Positions 29,566 through 40,063 of a stretch of 64,000 bases of DNA are shown here, piece after piece. Origin of the DNA: Robbsia andropogonis (GTDB lineage: Bacteria; Pseudomonadota; Gammaproteobacteria; Burkholderiales; Burkholderiaceae); contig NZ_LAQU01000005.1 in NCBI RefSeq assembly GCF_000970345.1, positions 62,001 through 126,000 on the forward strand, given 5' to 3'. How positions within the stretch are numbered: the stretch's first letter is position 1; the number at the start of each line of letters is the position of its first letter. A model generated the notes under the pieces. It did no database searches. It was not told the DNA's origin and saw only the letters and a program-made list of their open reading frames with translations. A program made the translations under genes and the position numbers.

Positions 29566-30726
29566 ATGTCGCGTTTCGTACCATCCTCGTTTTCGATTTC
29601 CGGTCTTGCACGGTTCGCCGCGCGCGTGCTGGCGTCGGTCGCTGCATCGGTGGCACTGCTGTCGCTGTTCGTCGCGCCGGCGCACGCGGAACGTGTGCGC
29701 GATCTGGCGACGATCCAGGGCGTACGGGACAACCCGTTGATCGGCTATGGCCTCGTGGTCGGCCTCGATGGCACGGGCGATCAGACGATGCAGACACCGT
29801 TCACGACGCAAAGCTTGTCGAGCATGCTGACGCAGCTCGGCGTGACGGTGCCGGCCGGCACTAGCATGCAGCTGCGCAACGTGGCGGCGGTCATGGTGAC
29901 GGCATCGCTGCCGTCGTTCGCGCGGCCGGGTCAGACGATCGACATCACGGTCTCGTCCCTTGGCACGGCGAAGAGCCTGCGGGGCGGTACGCTCATCATG
30001 ACGCCGCTGAAGGGGGCCGACGGTCAGGTGTATGCCGTTGCCCAAGGCAATATGCTGGTGGGTGGTGCGGGAGGCGGTGCCAACGGCAGCAGCGTGCAGA
30101 TCAATCAGTTGGCGGTAGGCAAGATCAGTGGCGGCGCGACCGTCGAGCGTGGCGTACCGACGATGTTGGCCGCCGACGGCACGATGCGTATGGAATTGAA
30201 CGACACGAACTTCGAAAATGTGATGAAGGTCGTGAATGCGGTGAATGGCCGTTACGGTCCTAATACCGCTTATCCGTTGGACGGGCGCACGGTCGGTTTG
30301 CATTCGCCGATGGATTCCTCGCAGCAGGTGGCATTCATCGCGGGCGTCCAGGACCTCGATATCACGCCGAACGCCGGCATCGCGAAGATCGTTTTAAACG
30401 CACGGACCGGATCGATCGTGATGAATCGCCTGGTGACGTTGCAGACCTGCGCGGTGACACACGGCAACTTGTCGGTGGTCATCAATACAACGCCGGCAGT
30501 CAGCCAACCGAATGCGTTCGGACAGGGCAACACGGTCACGACGCAACAGTCCAATGTTCAGGTAAAGCAGGAAGGCGGCGCGTTGCGTATCGTCGGCGCC
30601 GGCGCGAACCTGGCGGATGTGGTGCGGGGTCTGAATGCGCTGGGCGCGACGCCGGCTGACCTGATGTCGATACTGCAGGCGATGAAGGCCGCGGGTGCGC
30701 TGAACGCTGATCTGGAGATCATCTGA
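29566..30726 (+). CDS. flgI: Flagellar P-ring protein FlgI
   Basis: Periplasmic P-ring subunit. A signal peptide with a long n-region ends near APAHA (about residue 42). The mature start [20 protein letters not shown] is highly conserved, as are [13 protein letters not shown] and [17 protein letters not shown]. 386 aa, slightly long because of the signal region. The stop overlaps the flgJ start. Its partner L-ring gene flgH is not in the window. Confidence 0.96.
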   Translation: MSRFVPSSFSISGLARFAARVLASVAASVALLSLFVAPAHAERVRDLATIQGVRDNPLIGYGLVVGLDGTGDQTMQTPFTTQSLSSMLTQLGVTVPAGTSMQLRNVAAVMVTASLPSFARPGQTIDITVSSLGTAKSLRGGTLIMTPLKGADGQVYAVAQGNMLVGGAGGGANGSSVQINQLAVGKISGGATVERGVPTMLAADGTMRMELNDTNFENVMKVVNAVNGRYGPNTAYPLDGRTVGLHSPMDSSQQVAFIAGVQDLDITPNAGIAKIVLNARTGSIVMNRLVTLQTCAVTHGNLSVVINTTPAVSQPNAFGQGNTVTTQQSNVQVKQEGGALRIVGAGANLADVVRGLNALGATPADLMSILQAMKAAGALNADLEII

Positions 30727-32237
30727 TGAACGATATGAAGTCGTCGGGCGTGCTCGGTGGGACGGGCGGGATGGGGGCGATGGGTGCCATGAGCCCGGCC
30801 GGCGGTGGCGATCTGTCCCAACGGTTTTCGCTCGATGTTCAGGGCTTCGATGCGCTGCGCCGGACCGCGCACAATGATCCGGCGGCTGCCGAAAAGGCGG
30901 TCGCCAAGCAAGTGGATGCGACGTTCCTGTCGATGATGCTGAAAAGCATGCGCGATGCGACGCCACAAAGCGGCGTGCTCGACAGCCAGGACGGCAAGAC
31001 CTATACATCGATGCTCGACGGGCAGCTCGCGCAGGATCTGTCGGGCAAGGGCGTTGGCCTGGCCGACACGCTGCTCAAGCAGCTCAGCAAGCAAAACCAT
31101 GGCGCGTCCGAACGCGTTGCCGGAGGGCTGAAGAGCGCGGACGCATTCGACGCCCGTGGCCTACGGGGCGCCGGTGCGGCTGCCGGTACCAGCGCGCTTG
31201 GCGCACCGGCTGCCGCGCAAACGGCGGAACAGGCGCGCGGGGCCAACCCGGCGCTGCGAGGCAACGCCGCGCACGCGGCGCAACGTCCCGATCAAGTGGG
31301 CGCGATGCCGTCGGCGAGCGGCACGGCCGGGGTGGCAGCGGCCGCGTCGCGCGCGATGCAGGCCGCCGCCATGGCGAACGCGGCCTACGAAGGCAGCAAC
31401 GCGGGCGGCGAGCAGGGCATGGCGGCCATGGGCGGCATGGGTCTGAGCGCCGCCACCGCATTGCATATGCAGGGCGCCGGGCCCGGTGTGGCAATGATCA
31501 ACCCGGCGGCGAATCCGGCGATCTCGGCGCGGTTTGCCGACATGAATATGTATGACCGCTCGAAGCTGTCGACGCAGGAGCGCGTGGCGGCGGTGGAAGC
31601 CGCGGCCATTGCTGCCGGCTGGCGCCCGTCCCACACCGAAGGGAGTCCGCTGACCGCCGGTGCGCAGGCGTACGCCCCGGTATCGCGTGGTGCGTCGCTT
31701 GACAATGCGCAGGCGTTTGGCGCCGAGGCGCCCGCGGCATTGCACGCCGAGGAAGCCAAACCGATTCAGATCCGTAACGGTTCGGAGCGGATGAATGCCT
31801 TTTTGCAGCGGTTGACGCCGGCGGCGGAGGCGGCAAGCCGTGAAACGGGCATTCCGTCGCATTTCATCCTGTCGCAGATCGCGTTGGAATCCGGCTGGGG
31901 CAAGAGTGAGATCCGCGGCGCCGGTGGCGAGCGCACGCACAATGTGTTGGGCGTCAAGGCGGGTGACGACTGGAAGGGACCGACGGTGACGGCAACGACG
32001 ACCGAATACATCAATGGTCGTCCGCACAAGATGAACGAAAAGTTCCGGGTCTATGGTTCGTACAAGGAGGCGCTGCAAGACTACGCGGATGTCTTGACCG
32101 GCAACGCGCGCTACGCGCAGGCGCTGCGCGGTTCGCAGACCGCAAGCGGTTTTGCGCATGGCATGCAGCGCGCCGGGTATGCGACGGACCCGAATTACGC
32201 ACGTAAGCTGCTTGCGATCATCAAGCAAATGGTCTGA
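30726..32237 (+). CDS. flgJ: Rod-cap / peptidoglycan hydrolase FlgJ with an enlarged linker
   Basis: The N-terminal rod-cap domain (KAVAKQVDATFLSMMLKSMR, GKTYTSMLDGQLAQDLSGKG) and the C-terminal beta-N-acetylglucosaminidase (FILSQIALESGWGKSEIRG with the catalytic Glu; NVLGVKAGDDW; FRVYGSYKEALQDYADVL) are both complete. Between them lie more than 200 residues rich in Ala, Gly and Met, so the protein is 503 aa against about 315 in enterics. It digests peptidoglycan for rod passage. It overlaps flgI. Confidence 0.94.
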   Translation: MNDMKSSGVLGGTGGMGAMGAMSPAGGGDLSQRFSLDVQGFDALRRTAHNDPAAAEKAVAKQVDATFLSMMLKSMRDATPQSGVLDSQDGKTYTSMLDGQLAQDLSGKGVGLADTLLKQLSKQNHGASERVAGGLKSADAFDARGLRGAGAAAGTSALGAPAAAQTAEQARGANPALRGNAAHAAQRPDQVGAMPSASGTAGVAAAASRAMQAAAMANAAYEGSNAGGEQGMAAMGGMGLSAATALHMQGAGPGVAMINPAANPAISARFADMNMYDRSKLSTQERVAAVEAAAIAAGWRPSHTEGSPLTAGAQAYAPVSRGASLDNAQAFGAEAPAALHAEEAKPIQIRNGSERMNAFLQRLTPAAEAASRETGIPSHFILSQIALESGWGKSEIRGAGGERTHNVLGVKAGDDWKGPTVTATTTEYINGRPHKMNEKFRVYGSYKEALQDYADVLTGNARYAQALRGSQTASGFAHGMQRAGYATDPNYARKLLAIIKQMV

Positions 32238-32252
32238 CGGAAAAATTTTTCC

Positions 32253-32279
32253 TAAAGTTCGGCGCACCACCGCCGATAA
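32253..32279 (+). promoter_or_regulatory. Sigma-28 promoter of flgKL
   Basis: TAAAGTTC (32253-32260), 11 bp, GCCGATAA (32272-32279). The -10 is perfect and the -35 7/8 with exact spacing; the best such site in the window. It lies 105 bp before flgK. Confidence 0.85.
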
Positions 32280-32384
32280 CGGTGGTGAGCCCGTCGAGTC
32301 GTCATACATCGTCACGGGCATCGCGTATTTGGCGCGAATGGCAACCAGGGCGGCAAAAGGCGAACGACGGCGCGGGATGGATCG

Positions 32385-34373
32385 ATGAGCAATTCACTCT
32401 CCAATATCGGACTGAGCGGTATAGATGCCGCACAGTACGGGCTGACCACGACGGGTCAGAACATTAGCAATGCCTCCACGCCGGGATACAGCCGGCAGCA
32501 GGTACTGCTGAAGCCGTCCTTTACCATTTATACCGGTGGCGGATTCGTCGGTACCGGCGTTGACGTCGAAACGGTGAAGCGGAACTACAGTGACGCGTTG
32601 TCTGCCCGATTGGATGCCGCGCAGTCCCAGAACAGCGCGTTGGAAACCTACAACACCGAAGCGAAATCGTTGAATGCCCTGGTGGGCGATCCGTCGAACG
32701 GCATTTCCAACACGATGAGTGGTTTTTTCTCGTCGGCGCAGGCGTTGTCCGGCAATCCGTCGGATACGGCATTGCGAAACGCGATGATGGGCAGCGCGCA
32801 GGCCGTGGTGAATGCCGTGCACCAGACCGCCGAGCAGATGGATGTGCAGCGATCGAGTATCAATACGCAGATCGAAGGCACGGTATCCGACATCAACCTG
32901 GCCGCCACGGCGATTGCGCGGCTGAATCGCCAGATTACCGCGGAGAGCGCCAAGGGCCAGCCGCCAAACACGCTGCTGGACGAACGTGACAAGGAGTTCG
33001 CCAACCTCGGCAAGCTGGTCAATGTCAACATGACCACGCAGGCCGACGGCTCTTACAGTGTCTTCACTGGCACCGGCCAGCCGCTGGTGCTGGGCTCGCA
33101 GACGTTCGCTTTATCGGCGGTGCGCTCGCCGACCGATGTCTCCGAATTGACGGTGGGTTACCGTGGCGCGGTGGGTTCGGACAGCACTGACGGCAAGCCC
33201 GGCTATCTGAATGAAAGCACGCTGACCGGTGGCAAGCTGGGCGGCCTGTTGACGTTCCGCTCGCAGATGCTGGACCCGGCGCAGAGCCAGCTTGGCCGGG
33301 TTGCAACGGCGTTTGCCGGCGGCGTCAACCAGCAGAACGCCCAGGGCGTGGACATGACCGGCCACCCGGGTCGCGCGTTGTTCAATCTGGACAAGCCGAG
33401 CGTTACCGCGAACGAACATAATCGCAGTGCCGCAACGCTGGATGCCAGATTTGGCGATACCACCAAGCTGACCGGCGATGATTACATCCTGTCGTATGAT
33501 GGTCACGCCTACACATTGGCCAACCTTCGTACCGGTACGGAGACGCAGGTCAGCAACTGGCCCGCGACGGTCGATGGTGTCGAGTACACATTACATGGCC
33601 CGATGGCGGCCGGCGATTCGTTCAAGATCATGCCGACGCGGTCAGCCGGCACGCAATTGACGATGGCCACCATCGAGGGCAGCGCAATTGCCGCTGCGCA
33701 ACCCGTTGTCACCTCCGCCGCCACCGGCAACCACGGTACTGGTTCGATCGCATTGAAAGGGCTGGAAGGTCTGAATGGCCGGGCCGTTCCGGATGTGAAG
33801 TTGACGGTTGAAGCCAGGACGGATCCAAAGACCGGGGCCAGCGTCGCATCGCTTTCCGGTTTTCCGAAGGACGCGGACGTGACGGTGACGGTACCGGGGG
33901 GTGCTGGCGGTGCGGAACAAAAGCGTACGTTCAAGGCGCCCGCGAATAACGTGCCATTCGTGGCGGGCGCGGTGCTGGATTTCGGCGGCATGCAGATGCA
34001 GGTCAACGGCACGCCGCGTAACGGTGATACGTTTAACGTGTCGCGGAATGCGGCGCTGAGCGGCGATGGCAGCAATATCGTCAAGATCGGCAATCTGCAG
34101 AATGCGAATCTGGTCAATGGGGACACGTTGACACGCGGGTACGCTGATTACGTCGGACAGGTTGGATCGCTGGCATCGCAGACATCGATCTCTCACGCGA
34201 CGCAGGAGACGCTGGTGTCACAGTTGAAAGCGCAGCAGCAGGAAGTGTCAGGGGTCAATCTTGACGAGGAAGCAGCGAACTTGATGCAGTACCAGCAGAT
34301 GTATCAGGCGAACAGCAAGGTGATCTCGACGTCGGAGACGTTGTTCCAGACCATTCTCGATCTGGCGCGTTAA
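32385..34373 (+). CDS. flgK: Hook-filament junction protein FlgK (HAP1)
   Basis: First junction zone between hook and filament. The N-terminal ISNASTPGYSRQQV and the C-terminal VNLDEEAANLMQYQQMYQAN (then KVISTSETLFQTILDLAR) are classical. 662 aa, somewhat longer than enteric FlgK (about 550) through its central domains. Secreted, with FlgN as chaperone. Confidence 0.96.
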   Translation: MSNSLSNIGLSGIDAAQYGLTTTGQNISNASTPGYSRQQVLLKPSFTIYTGGGFVGTGVDVETVKRNYSDALSARLDAAQSQNSALETYNTEAKSLNALVGDPSNGISNTMSGFFSSAQALSGNPSDTALRNAMMGSAQAVVNAVHQTAEQMDVQRSSINTQIEGTVSDINLAATAIARLNRQITAESAKGQPPNTLLDERDKEFANLGKLVNVNMTTQADGSYSVFTGTGQPLVLGSQTFALSAVRSPTDVSELTVGYRGAVGSDSTDGKPGYLNESTLTGGKLGGLLTFRSQMLDPAQSQLGRVATAFAGGVNQQNAQGVDMTGHPGRALFNLDKPSVTANEHNRSAATLDARFGDTTKLTGDDYILSYDGHAYTLANLRTGTETQVSNWPATVDGVEYTLHGPMAAGDSFKIMPTRSAGTQLTMATIEGSAIAAAQPVVTSAATGNHGTGSIALKGLEGLNGRAVPDVKLTVEARTDPKTGASVASLSGFPKDADVTVTVPGGAGGAEQKRTFKAPANNVPFVAGAVLDFGGMQMQVNGTPRNGDTFNVSRNAALSGDGSNIVKIGNLQNANLVNGDTLTRGYADYVGQVGSLASQTSISHATQETLVSQLKAQQQEVSGVNLDEEAANLMQYQQMYQANSKVISTSETLFQTILDLAR

Positions 34374-34491
34374 GCGGCGGACGATAACAACAACGGGGTA
34401 GTCCCGCCGTGCCTCCCCGATCGGGGTCAGGACGGGCGGCAGCGAATGTGGCCGCAAGCAGGCCCGCGATGGCGGGCAGTGAGAAACAATC

Positions 34492-35715
34492 ATGCGTATC
34501 GCGACGAACACGCTGTATTCGAACAGCCTCGACACGATCGACAGTCAACAGAAGTCGCTGGCGGATCTGCAGAAACAGATCGCCAGTGGCAAGCGCGTCG
34601 CAACGGCCGCGGACGATCCGCAGGCCGCGGCGTCCGCCGTGCGCATGACCGAGACGACGGCGAAACTGGGGCAATACGCCAGCAACCTGAATATCGCGAA
34701 GTCACAACTGCAGCTGGAGGACAACACGCTCAGCAATGTGACGACGTTGGTGCAGCAGGCCCAAACGCTGTTGGTCAATGCGGGCGATACGTCGTTGGAC
34801 AAGACATCGCGTGCCGCGTTGGCGACGCAACTCGAATCAGTGCGCGACCAGTTGCTGGGCATGGCCAATACGACGGACAGCGAAGGCAACTATCTGTTCG
34901 GTGGCTACAACACCGGTACCGCACCGTTCTCCACCGATGCGAATGGCCGTGGTATTTACATGGGTAGCCCGGGGCAGCGCGCGGTACAGGTGACTGACAC
35001 GCGCCAGATCACGATCGGCAACGTCGGTAGCAATATTTTCCAACGCGTCTCGGTAGGCGCGTCGCGTGTGGTGACGGCACCGGCGTCGAACACGGGAAAC
35101 GCACTGGCGTCACCCATTTCATCGCGCGACATGAACGATCCCGCGTACAACGACGATTTCTCGATCTCGTTCGCAAAAAGCAAGGACGGCGGACTGCGCT
35201 ACACAATCCACGACGAGACGACGAAAGCGGATATCGCGAAGGACCAACCGTTCGATACGGGTTCGGCAATCGTGTTCGCGGGGCAAAGCATCACGATCAA
35301 CGGCACGCCCGAGCCTGGTGACACGGTGCGGATGCAAAGTCCGCAGAGCGCCGGCATGGATATCTTCAGCACCTTGACGCAAGCCGCGAAGATGATCCGC
35401 AACGCGACGTCGGGTTCGGAAGGCAACGCACGGTTGGCGAATGCACTGTCGACGGCGAACCAGCAAGTGGTAAACGCGTTGGACAACGTACTGACGGTGC
35501 AGGCCGGCGTAGGCGCGCGCGAGCAGGAAGTCGCCACGCTCAGCACGCAAAATACCGACAGCGGTACGCAGTATCAAACGCAGTTGAACGACCTGACCGG
35601 CTCCGACTTTGTCTCCACGTACAGCAAGTTCAGTGAACTGCAGAACTCGCTGACCGCCGCGGAGAAGACTTTCATGCAGGTCCAGAACCTGTCGTTGTTC
35701 GATTTGATCAAGTAA
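34492..35715 (+). CDS. flgL: Hook-filament junction protein FlgL (HAP3)
   Basis: Second junction protein, flagellin-like. MRIATNTLYSNSLDTIDSQQ and IASGKRVATAADDPQAAASA form the N-terminal helices. LTGSDFVSTYSKFSELQNSL and FMQVQNLSLFDLIK form the C-terminal ones. 407 aa. Last gene of the rightward flg group. Confidence 0.95.
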   Translation: MRIATNTLYSNSLDTIDSQQKSLADLQKQIASGKRVATAADDPQAAASAVRMTETTAKLGQYASNLNIAKSQLQLEDNTLSNVTTLVQQAQTLLVNAGDTSLDKTSRAALATQLESVRDQLLGMANTTDSEGNYLFGGYNTGTAPFSTDANGRGIYMGSPGQRAVQVTDTRQITIGNVGSNIFQRVSVGASRVVTAPASNTGNALASPISSRDMNDPAYNDDFSISFAKSKDGGLRYTIHDETTKADIAKDQPFDTGSAIVFAGQSITINGTPEPGDTVRMQSPQSAGMDIFSTLTQAAKMIRNATSGSEGNARLANALSTANQQVVNALDNVLTVQAGVGAREQEVATLSTQNTDSGTQYQTQLNDLTGSDFVSTYSKFSELQNSLTAAEKTFMQVQNLSLFDLIK

Positions 35716-35736
35716 GGGTTGGAACCACGCGCATGC

Positions 35737-35759
35737 AAGGCCGGCAGCGGACCGGCCTT
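35737..35759. terminator. Stem-loop between convergent flgL and fliR
   Basis: AAGGCCGG (35737-35744), 7-base loop, CCGGCCTT (35752-35759). It can fold on either strand between the two convergent operons; the U-tracts are short. Confidence 0.55.
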
Positions 35760-35869
35760 GGCCGAGCACATGCAGTACTTGGCGGCGAGGCACTGTGCGA
35801 GCGTCAGCGTCATCAACCGCCGTGGTTCCTCCAGCGTTGTTGTCGCCGTCCGGTTTCCACGAAGAGGCG

Positions 35870-36667
35870 CTAGAGTCCTTCCGCGCCTGTCAGGCGACTG
35901 ATCGTTCCCATGCCCATATTGAACAGCCGGAGTATGAAGGGTGCTGCGTTGGGTAGAATCAGCTGCAATACCAGAAAGCCGGTGATCAAGGTGATGGCGA
36001 AGCCCACTTGATAAATCCCGATCTGCGGCGCCGCGCGGTTCAGGATACCCAACGCAAGGTTTGCGATGAGCAACGCGACGACAATCGGCAGCGACAACAT
36101 CAACCCTGCCCAGAAAACGACGCTTCCCCATTCCGCAAGGATGCGCCAATGCGATGCCGTTCCAAGCAAACCGACGGCATTCGCACGTATCGGCATGGTT
36201 TGGAAGGTGGCTGCCAGTGTTGCGATGAGTTGGAGATGGCCATCGATCGCCAGGAATATCAACATGGCGAAGATGTCCAGCAGTCGGGACAAAGCCAGCG
36301 TCGAGCCATCGGATCCAGGGGCAATCAGTTGCGCAAACGACAGGCCCATCTGCAGCCCGGCATATTCGCCGGCGGCCTGGACCGCGCCGAATACGATCCG
36401 CATCGCCACGCCAATCGATCCACCGATGACGATCTGTTCACCCAATGCCCACAACCCCGGCCCGCTGCCGATGGGAACGTCTGGTAGCGGGCCGAGCGTG
36501 GGCGAGACGAGAATGGCCAGAAGTGCGGCGAGCGCGACCTTGACGCGAACCGGTATCGCATTATCGCTAAGAACCGGCGCGGTGGTGATGAGTGCCAGGA
36601 AGCGCGCGAAAGGCCAGATGAACGCACCCATCCACGCTTGCAACTGCGCATAGGTGACGGTGATCAT
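35870..36667 (-). CDS. fliR: Flagellar export gate protein FliR
   Basis: Core export-gate membrane protein with about six hydrophobic segments. The ATG at 36667 (MITVTYAQLQAWMGAFIWPF) overlaps the fliQ stop and is preferred over a longer upstream frame. AGEYAGLQMGLSFAQLIAPG and LPIVVALLIANLALGILNRA are family motifs. 265 aa, standard. Last gene of fliLMNOPQR. Confidence 0.95.
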   Translation of the reverse strand: MITVTYAQLQAWMGAFIWPFARFLALITTAPVLSDNAIPVRVKVALAALLAILVSPTLGPLPDVPIGSGPGLWALGEQIVIGGSIGVAMRIVFGAVQAAGEYAGLQMGLSFAQLIAPGSDGSTLALSRLLDIFAMLIFLAIDGHLQLIATLAATFQTMPIRANAVGLLGTASHWRILAEWGSVVFWAGLMLSLPIVVALLIANLALGILNRAAPQIGIYQVGFAITLITGFLVLQLILPNAAPFILRLFNMGMGTISRLTGAEGL

Positions 36668-36936
36668 CAGCCGATCACGCCCGGAATGCCGGTCAGGATG
36701 GCACGCATGTAGTCGAGCATCATATTCAACATCCACGGGCCCGCGATCACCAACGCGACAAACACCGCGATCAGCTTCGGGATGAAGGACAACGTCGCTT
36801 CATTGATCTGGGTCGCGGCCTGGAACAAGCTCACCACCAGTCCTACGACGAGCGCGACAAGCAGGAGTGGCGCGGCCAGCAACAAGGCCACCTGCATTGC
36901 CTGGTGGGCCATTGTCATGACGGATTCCGGCGTCAT
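36667..36936 (-). CDS. fliQ: Flagellar export gate protein FliQ
   Basis: Two-helix export-gate subunit of 89 aa. VALVVGLVVSLFQAATQINE and LSFIPKLIAVFVALVIAGPW are the characteristic segments. It lies between fliP and fliR. Confidence 0.96.
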   Translation of the reverse strand: MTPESVMTMAHQAMQVALLLAAPLLLVALVVGLVVSLFQAATQINEATLSFIPKLIAVFVALVIAGPWMLNMMLDYMRAILTGIPGVIG

Positions 36937-36952
36937 TTCGCATGCCTCCGTT

Positions 36953-37906
36953 TCACGTCAGAAAACTCTGTGCCAATGAGCCGATCAACAGATTCCAGCC
37001 GTCCACCAGCACGAATAACATCAGCTTGAACGGCAGTGAGATGGTGGCCGGCGAGACCATCATCATCCCCATCGACATCAGCACACTGGCGACAACCAGA
37101 TCGATGATCAGGAATGGGATAAAGATCGTGAAACCAATCTGGAACCCGGTCTTGATTTCGCTGGTCGCGTAGGCGGGCAGCAACAGACGCATTGGCACGT
37201 CGTCCGGACCGTTCATCGGCGGCGCTTTCGCGATCTTCGCGAAGAGCGCCAAGTCGGATTCACGGGTCTGACGCAGCATGAATTGCTTGAACGGGACACC
37301 GCCGCGTTGGATCGCCTGATCGAACGTGATCTGATTGGTCGAGAAGGGCTGGTAAGCATCCTGGTAGGCGCGGTCCAACACCGGTGACATGATGAAGAAC
37401 GTCAGGAACAATGCCAGGCCGAGCAAGACTTGATTCGGCGGCGTGGTTGTCGTGCCGATGGCCTGACGCAGCAGCGACAGTACGATAATGATCCGCGTAA
37501 AACTGGTCATCATCAGCAACATCGCCGGCAGGAACGACAGCATCGTCAGGACGAGCAGCGTCTGTACCGACAGCGAATACGTGGTGTTGCCGTTGGCGCC
37601 GGGGGTGCTGTTCAATGCTGGCAGCGTGGCGGTCTGTGCGTCGGCATTGCCGGCTAGCGCTACACCCAGCAGCAACAACACTGCCGTTATGAGCAGCCAT
37701 GACCATCCACCGTGTGGCAGCCAACGCGGCGCATGGGTCCGGGATGACCCCGTCCCGCGCGGTGTGGCGTGCAGGGTGTTCAAACGTTCGAATGCCCGTG
37801 GGACAGGGGAGTCGTCGCCGGGCGCCCGCGGATTGCTTGCCGTTGACGTCGCATCCAGAGTGGGCATGCGTTGCAGCACACCGCGAAAAAACGAAACTGC
37901 GGACAT
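36953..37906 (-). CDS. fliP: Flagellar export gate protein FliP
   Basis: Export-gate core subunit. The C-terminal 240 residues are strongly conserved ([54 protein letters not shown]). The N-terminus is unusual: about 70 charged/Pro-rich residues precede the signal-like segment [24 protein letters not shown] at 37906 is used; TTG at 37912 overlaps the fliO stop. An internal start closer to the signal sequence cannot be excluded. Confidence 0.94.
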   Translation of the reverse strand: MSAVSFFRGVLQRMPTLDATSTASNPRAPGDDSPVPRAFERLNTLHATPRGTGSSRTHAPRWLPHGGWSWLLITAVLLLLGVALAGNADAQTATLPALNSTPGANGNTTYSLSVQTLLVLTMLSFLPAMLLMMTSFTRIIIVLSLLRQAIGTTTTPPNQVLLGLALFLTFFIMSPVLDRAYQDAYQPFSTNQITFDQAIQRGGVPFKQFMLRQTRESDLALFAKIAKAPPMNGPDDVPMRLLLPAYATSEIKTGFQIGFTIFIPFLIIDLVVASVLMSMGMMMVSPATISLPFKLMLFVLVDGWNLLIGSLAQSFLT

Positions 37907-37908
37907 GT

Positions 37909-38631
37909 TCAATCCTTGCCGCCAGGGTTGCCAGAGCGGCCGAGGCCTTGCAGGCGGTCTTTCAGCTGGCGGGCGAGCGCCGTTTGAAAAGAGGGTAATG
38001 CATCATGCGGCTTGTCGTCGGTTGCATGGGTTCCCGCGCGGGATGCCTCGGTGTCATTGGCGGGCGTACTGCTTTCGTTTCCGGATCCTCGTGTTGTCGT
38101 ACCATGATGCATGGCTGCGTCCTGCGCGGGCAGGGTATGCAGGCGGCGCACGCTGCCGGCGGCCACGCCCAACACCAGCCACGTGTCCCGCACTTCGACC
38201 ACCACCACCCGCTCACGAGCGCCAAGCGCGGCCGCGCCGACAACTTTGACAATGCCGCTGCGTCGCATGGTCGGCTTCAGGCCGAGACGGCGAGCGATCC
38301 ACCCGCAAGCAAAAACGAGCGCGATAACGACGGCCAAGCCGAATACGGCCTGGAACATCGCACCGGCACCCATCGACGGCACGGCGCTTCCGATGACGGC
38401 GGTAGACGCCGTGCCGTTACTGACCGGCAATGCGGGCGCGCTGTCCACGCGCGTATGCGACGCAACCACCGGCCCCATGACACCCGAGTTGGTGGTGGAC
38501 GGATTACCCGACGCGCCGGTGCTGGCCGGTGTCGTGTCGCCGTCGACTGAAGACGACGCGCCGGTCGATGCGCCATCGGTTGGCGCATGAGTCGAGGCGG
38601 ATGCGGCGCGCGATGCCGCATCGGTCGTCAT
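37909..38631 (-). CDS. fliO: Flagellar biosynthesis protein FliO
   Basis: Assists FliP assembly. It has one membrane helix ([20 protein letters not shown], about residues 93-112), then the basic FliO domain [20 protein letters not shown] and [20 protein letters not shown]. The 90-residue Thr/Ser/Ala-rich region before the helix makes it 240 aa, about twice the enteric size. It overlaps fliN by four bases. Confidence 0.9.
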   Translation of the reverse strand: MTTDAASRAASASTHAPTDGASTGASSSVDGDTTPASTGASGNPSTTNSGVMGPVVASHTRVDSAPALPVSNGTASTAVIGSAVPSMGAGAMFQAVFGLAVVIALVFACGWIARRLGLKPTMRRSGIVKVVGAAALGARERVVVVEVRDTWLVLGVAAGSVRRLHTLPAQDAAMHHGTTTRGSGNESSTPANDTEASRAGTHATDDKPHDALPSFQTALARQLKDRLQGLGRSGNPGGKD

Positions 38632-39038
38632 CGATTCAGTTTCCGGATCCGTTCCGACGGCGTGATGACGTCCGTCAGACGGATACCGAACTTGTCGTTG
38701 ACGACAACCACTTCCCCTTGGGCAATCAGGCAGCCGTTGACGAGCACATCCATTGGTTCACCCGCCATCCCGTCGAGTTCGACCACGGACCCCTGCGCCA
38801 ATTGCAGCAGATTCTTGATTGCGATCTTGGTTCGGCCCAGCTCCACCGTCAACTGCACTGGAATATCGAGAATCATCTCGATATCGTTCGGCGCCGTTCC
38901 TTCGGTATTAGTGTTGATTAGCGGTTGAAACACCGCCCCGGCCGTCGCGGCGGTGGTGGCAGTGGCCTGCGCGGCGGTACTTTGCTGCTGTTCGGCGAGC
39001 GCGCTCGCCCAGTCGTCCATCTGATCGGTATCACTCAT
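38628..39038 (-). CDS. fliN: Motor switch protein FliN
   Basis: C-ring subunit. The SpoA domain occupies the C-terminal 75 residues (ILDIPVQLTVELGRTKIAIK, LAQGSVVELDGMAGEPMDVL, GEVVVVNDKFGIRLTDV). The ATG at 39038 gives MSDTDQMDDWASALAEQ, 136 aa; the longer frame upstream overlaps fliM and is not used. Confidence 0.95.
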   Translation of the reverse strand: MSDTDQMDDWASALAEQQQSTAAQATATTAATAGAVFQPLINTNTEGTAPNDIEMILDIPVQLTVELGRTKIAIKNLLQLAQGSVVELDGMAGEPMDVLVNGCLIAQGEVVVVNDKFGIRLTDVITPSERIRKLNR

Positions 39039-39039
39039 G

Positions 39040-40053
39040 TCAGCCCTCGTCTTGCCCATCGCCACCGCCTTCGCGGGACGAATCACTGGCTCGGATCATC
39101 TTCGACACGCGGAGTGCGTGTTGCCCGTTGAAGATCCCGTATGCGCATTCCATCACTGGCACGCCGTCGACCTTCGCTACGACCTGGTCCGGCATGTCGA
39201 GTGGGATCACATCACCCGCCCGCATTGCCAGGATGTTTCGGAACGTGCTGCGCATCTCGGCGAGATCCACGCGCAGTTCCACGTCCGCGGATTGCACCTG
39301 TTGCGACAGCAGCCGCACCCAGCGTTTGTCCACTTCGAGCGCTTCGCCTTGCAACGGGCTGCTCAGCAGGTCGCGCAGCGGCTCGATCATCGAGTACGGC
39401 GTGCACACGTGCAACTGGCCCCCCCCCGGTCCCAGTTCAATTGTAAACGTCGTGGTGACCACCACTTCATTCGGCGTTGCCACGTTGGCGAACTGCGTAT
39501 GCACTTCCGCGCGCACGTATTGGAATTCCACCGGGAACACAGGCTTCCAGGAGGCGCCGTAGTGTTCCAGTACCAGGTCCAGCAGTTTCTGGATGATGCG
39601 TTGTTCCGTCGGCGTAAAATCCCGTCCTTCGATCCGCGTGTGAAACCGTCCGTCGCCGCCGAACAGATTGTCCACGATCAGGAAGATCAGCTGCGGGTCG
39701 CAGATGAAGAGCGCCGTACCACGCAGTGGCTTGATGTGAACAAGGTTCAGGTTGGTGGGAACGGGCAGATTACGGATGAATTCGCCGTATTTCTGTACCT
39801 TGACCTGACCGACCGAGATTTCGGCGCTGCGGCGCATGAAATTGAACAGACCGCCACGGAACAGCCGCGCGAATCGTTCATTGATGATTTCGAGCGTCGG
39901 CATCCGGCCGCGGACGATCCGTTCCTGCGTGCCGATGTCGTACGTGCGTATGCCTGCCGCATCGCCGCTATCGGGGGTTGCATCGGATTCGCCGTTGACG
40001 CCTTTGAGTAGCGCATCGACTTCTTCCTGTGACAGAAACTCTTCGGTCGACAT
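39040..40053 (-). CDS. fliM: Motor switch protein FliM
   Basis: C-ring subunit that binds CheY-P. The N-terminal CheY-binding peptide LSQEEVDALLKGV is visible, then the middle domain (FARLFRGGLFNFMRRSAEIS, FICDPQLIFLIVDNLFGGDG) and the C-terminal SpoA domain (AGDVIPLDMPDQVVAKVDGV). 337 aa, standard. Confidence 0.96.
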   Translation of the reverse strand: MSTEEFLSQEEVDALLKGVNGESDATPDSGDAAGIRTYDIGTQERIVRGRMPTLEIINERFARLFRGGLFNFMRRSAEISVGQVKVQKYGEFIRNLPVPTNLNLVHIKPLRGTALFICDPQLIFLIVDNLFGGDGRFHTRIEGRDFTPTEQRIIQKLLDLVLEHYGASWKPVFPVEFQYVRAEVHTQFANVATPNEVVVTTTFTIELGPGGGQLHVCTPYSMIEPLRDLLSSPLQGEALEVDKRWVRLLSQQVQSADVELRVDLAEMRSTFRNILAMRAGDVIPLDMPDQVVAKVDGVPVMECAYGIFNGQHALRVSKMIRASDSSREGGGDGQDEG

Positions 40054-40063
40054 GGCCGTGGGA

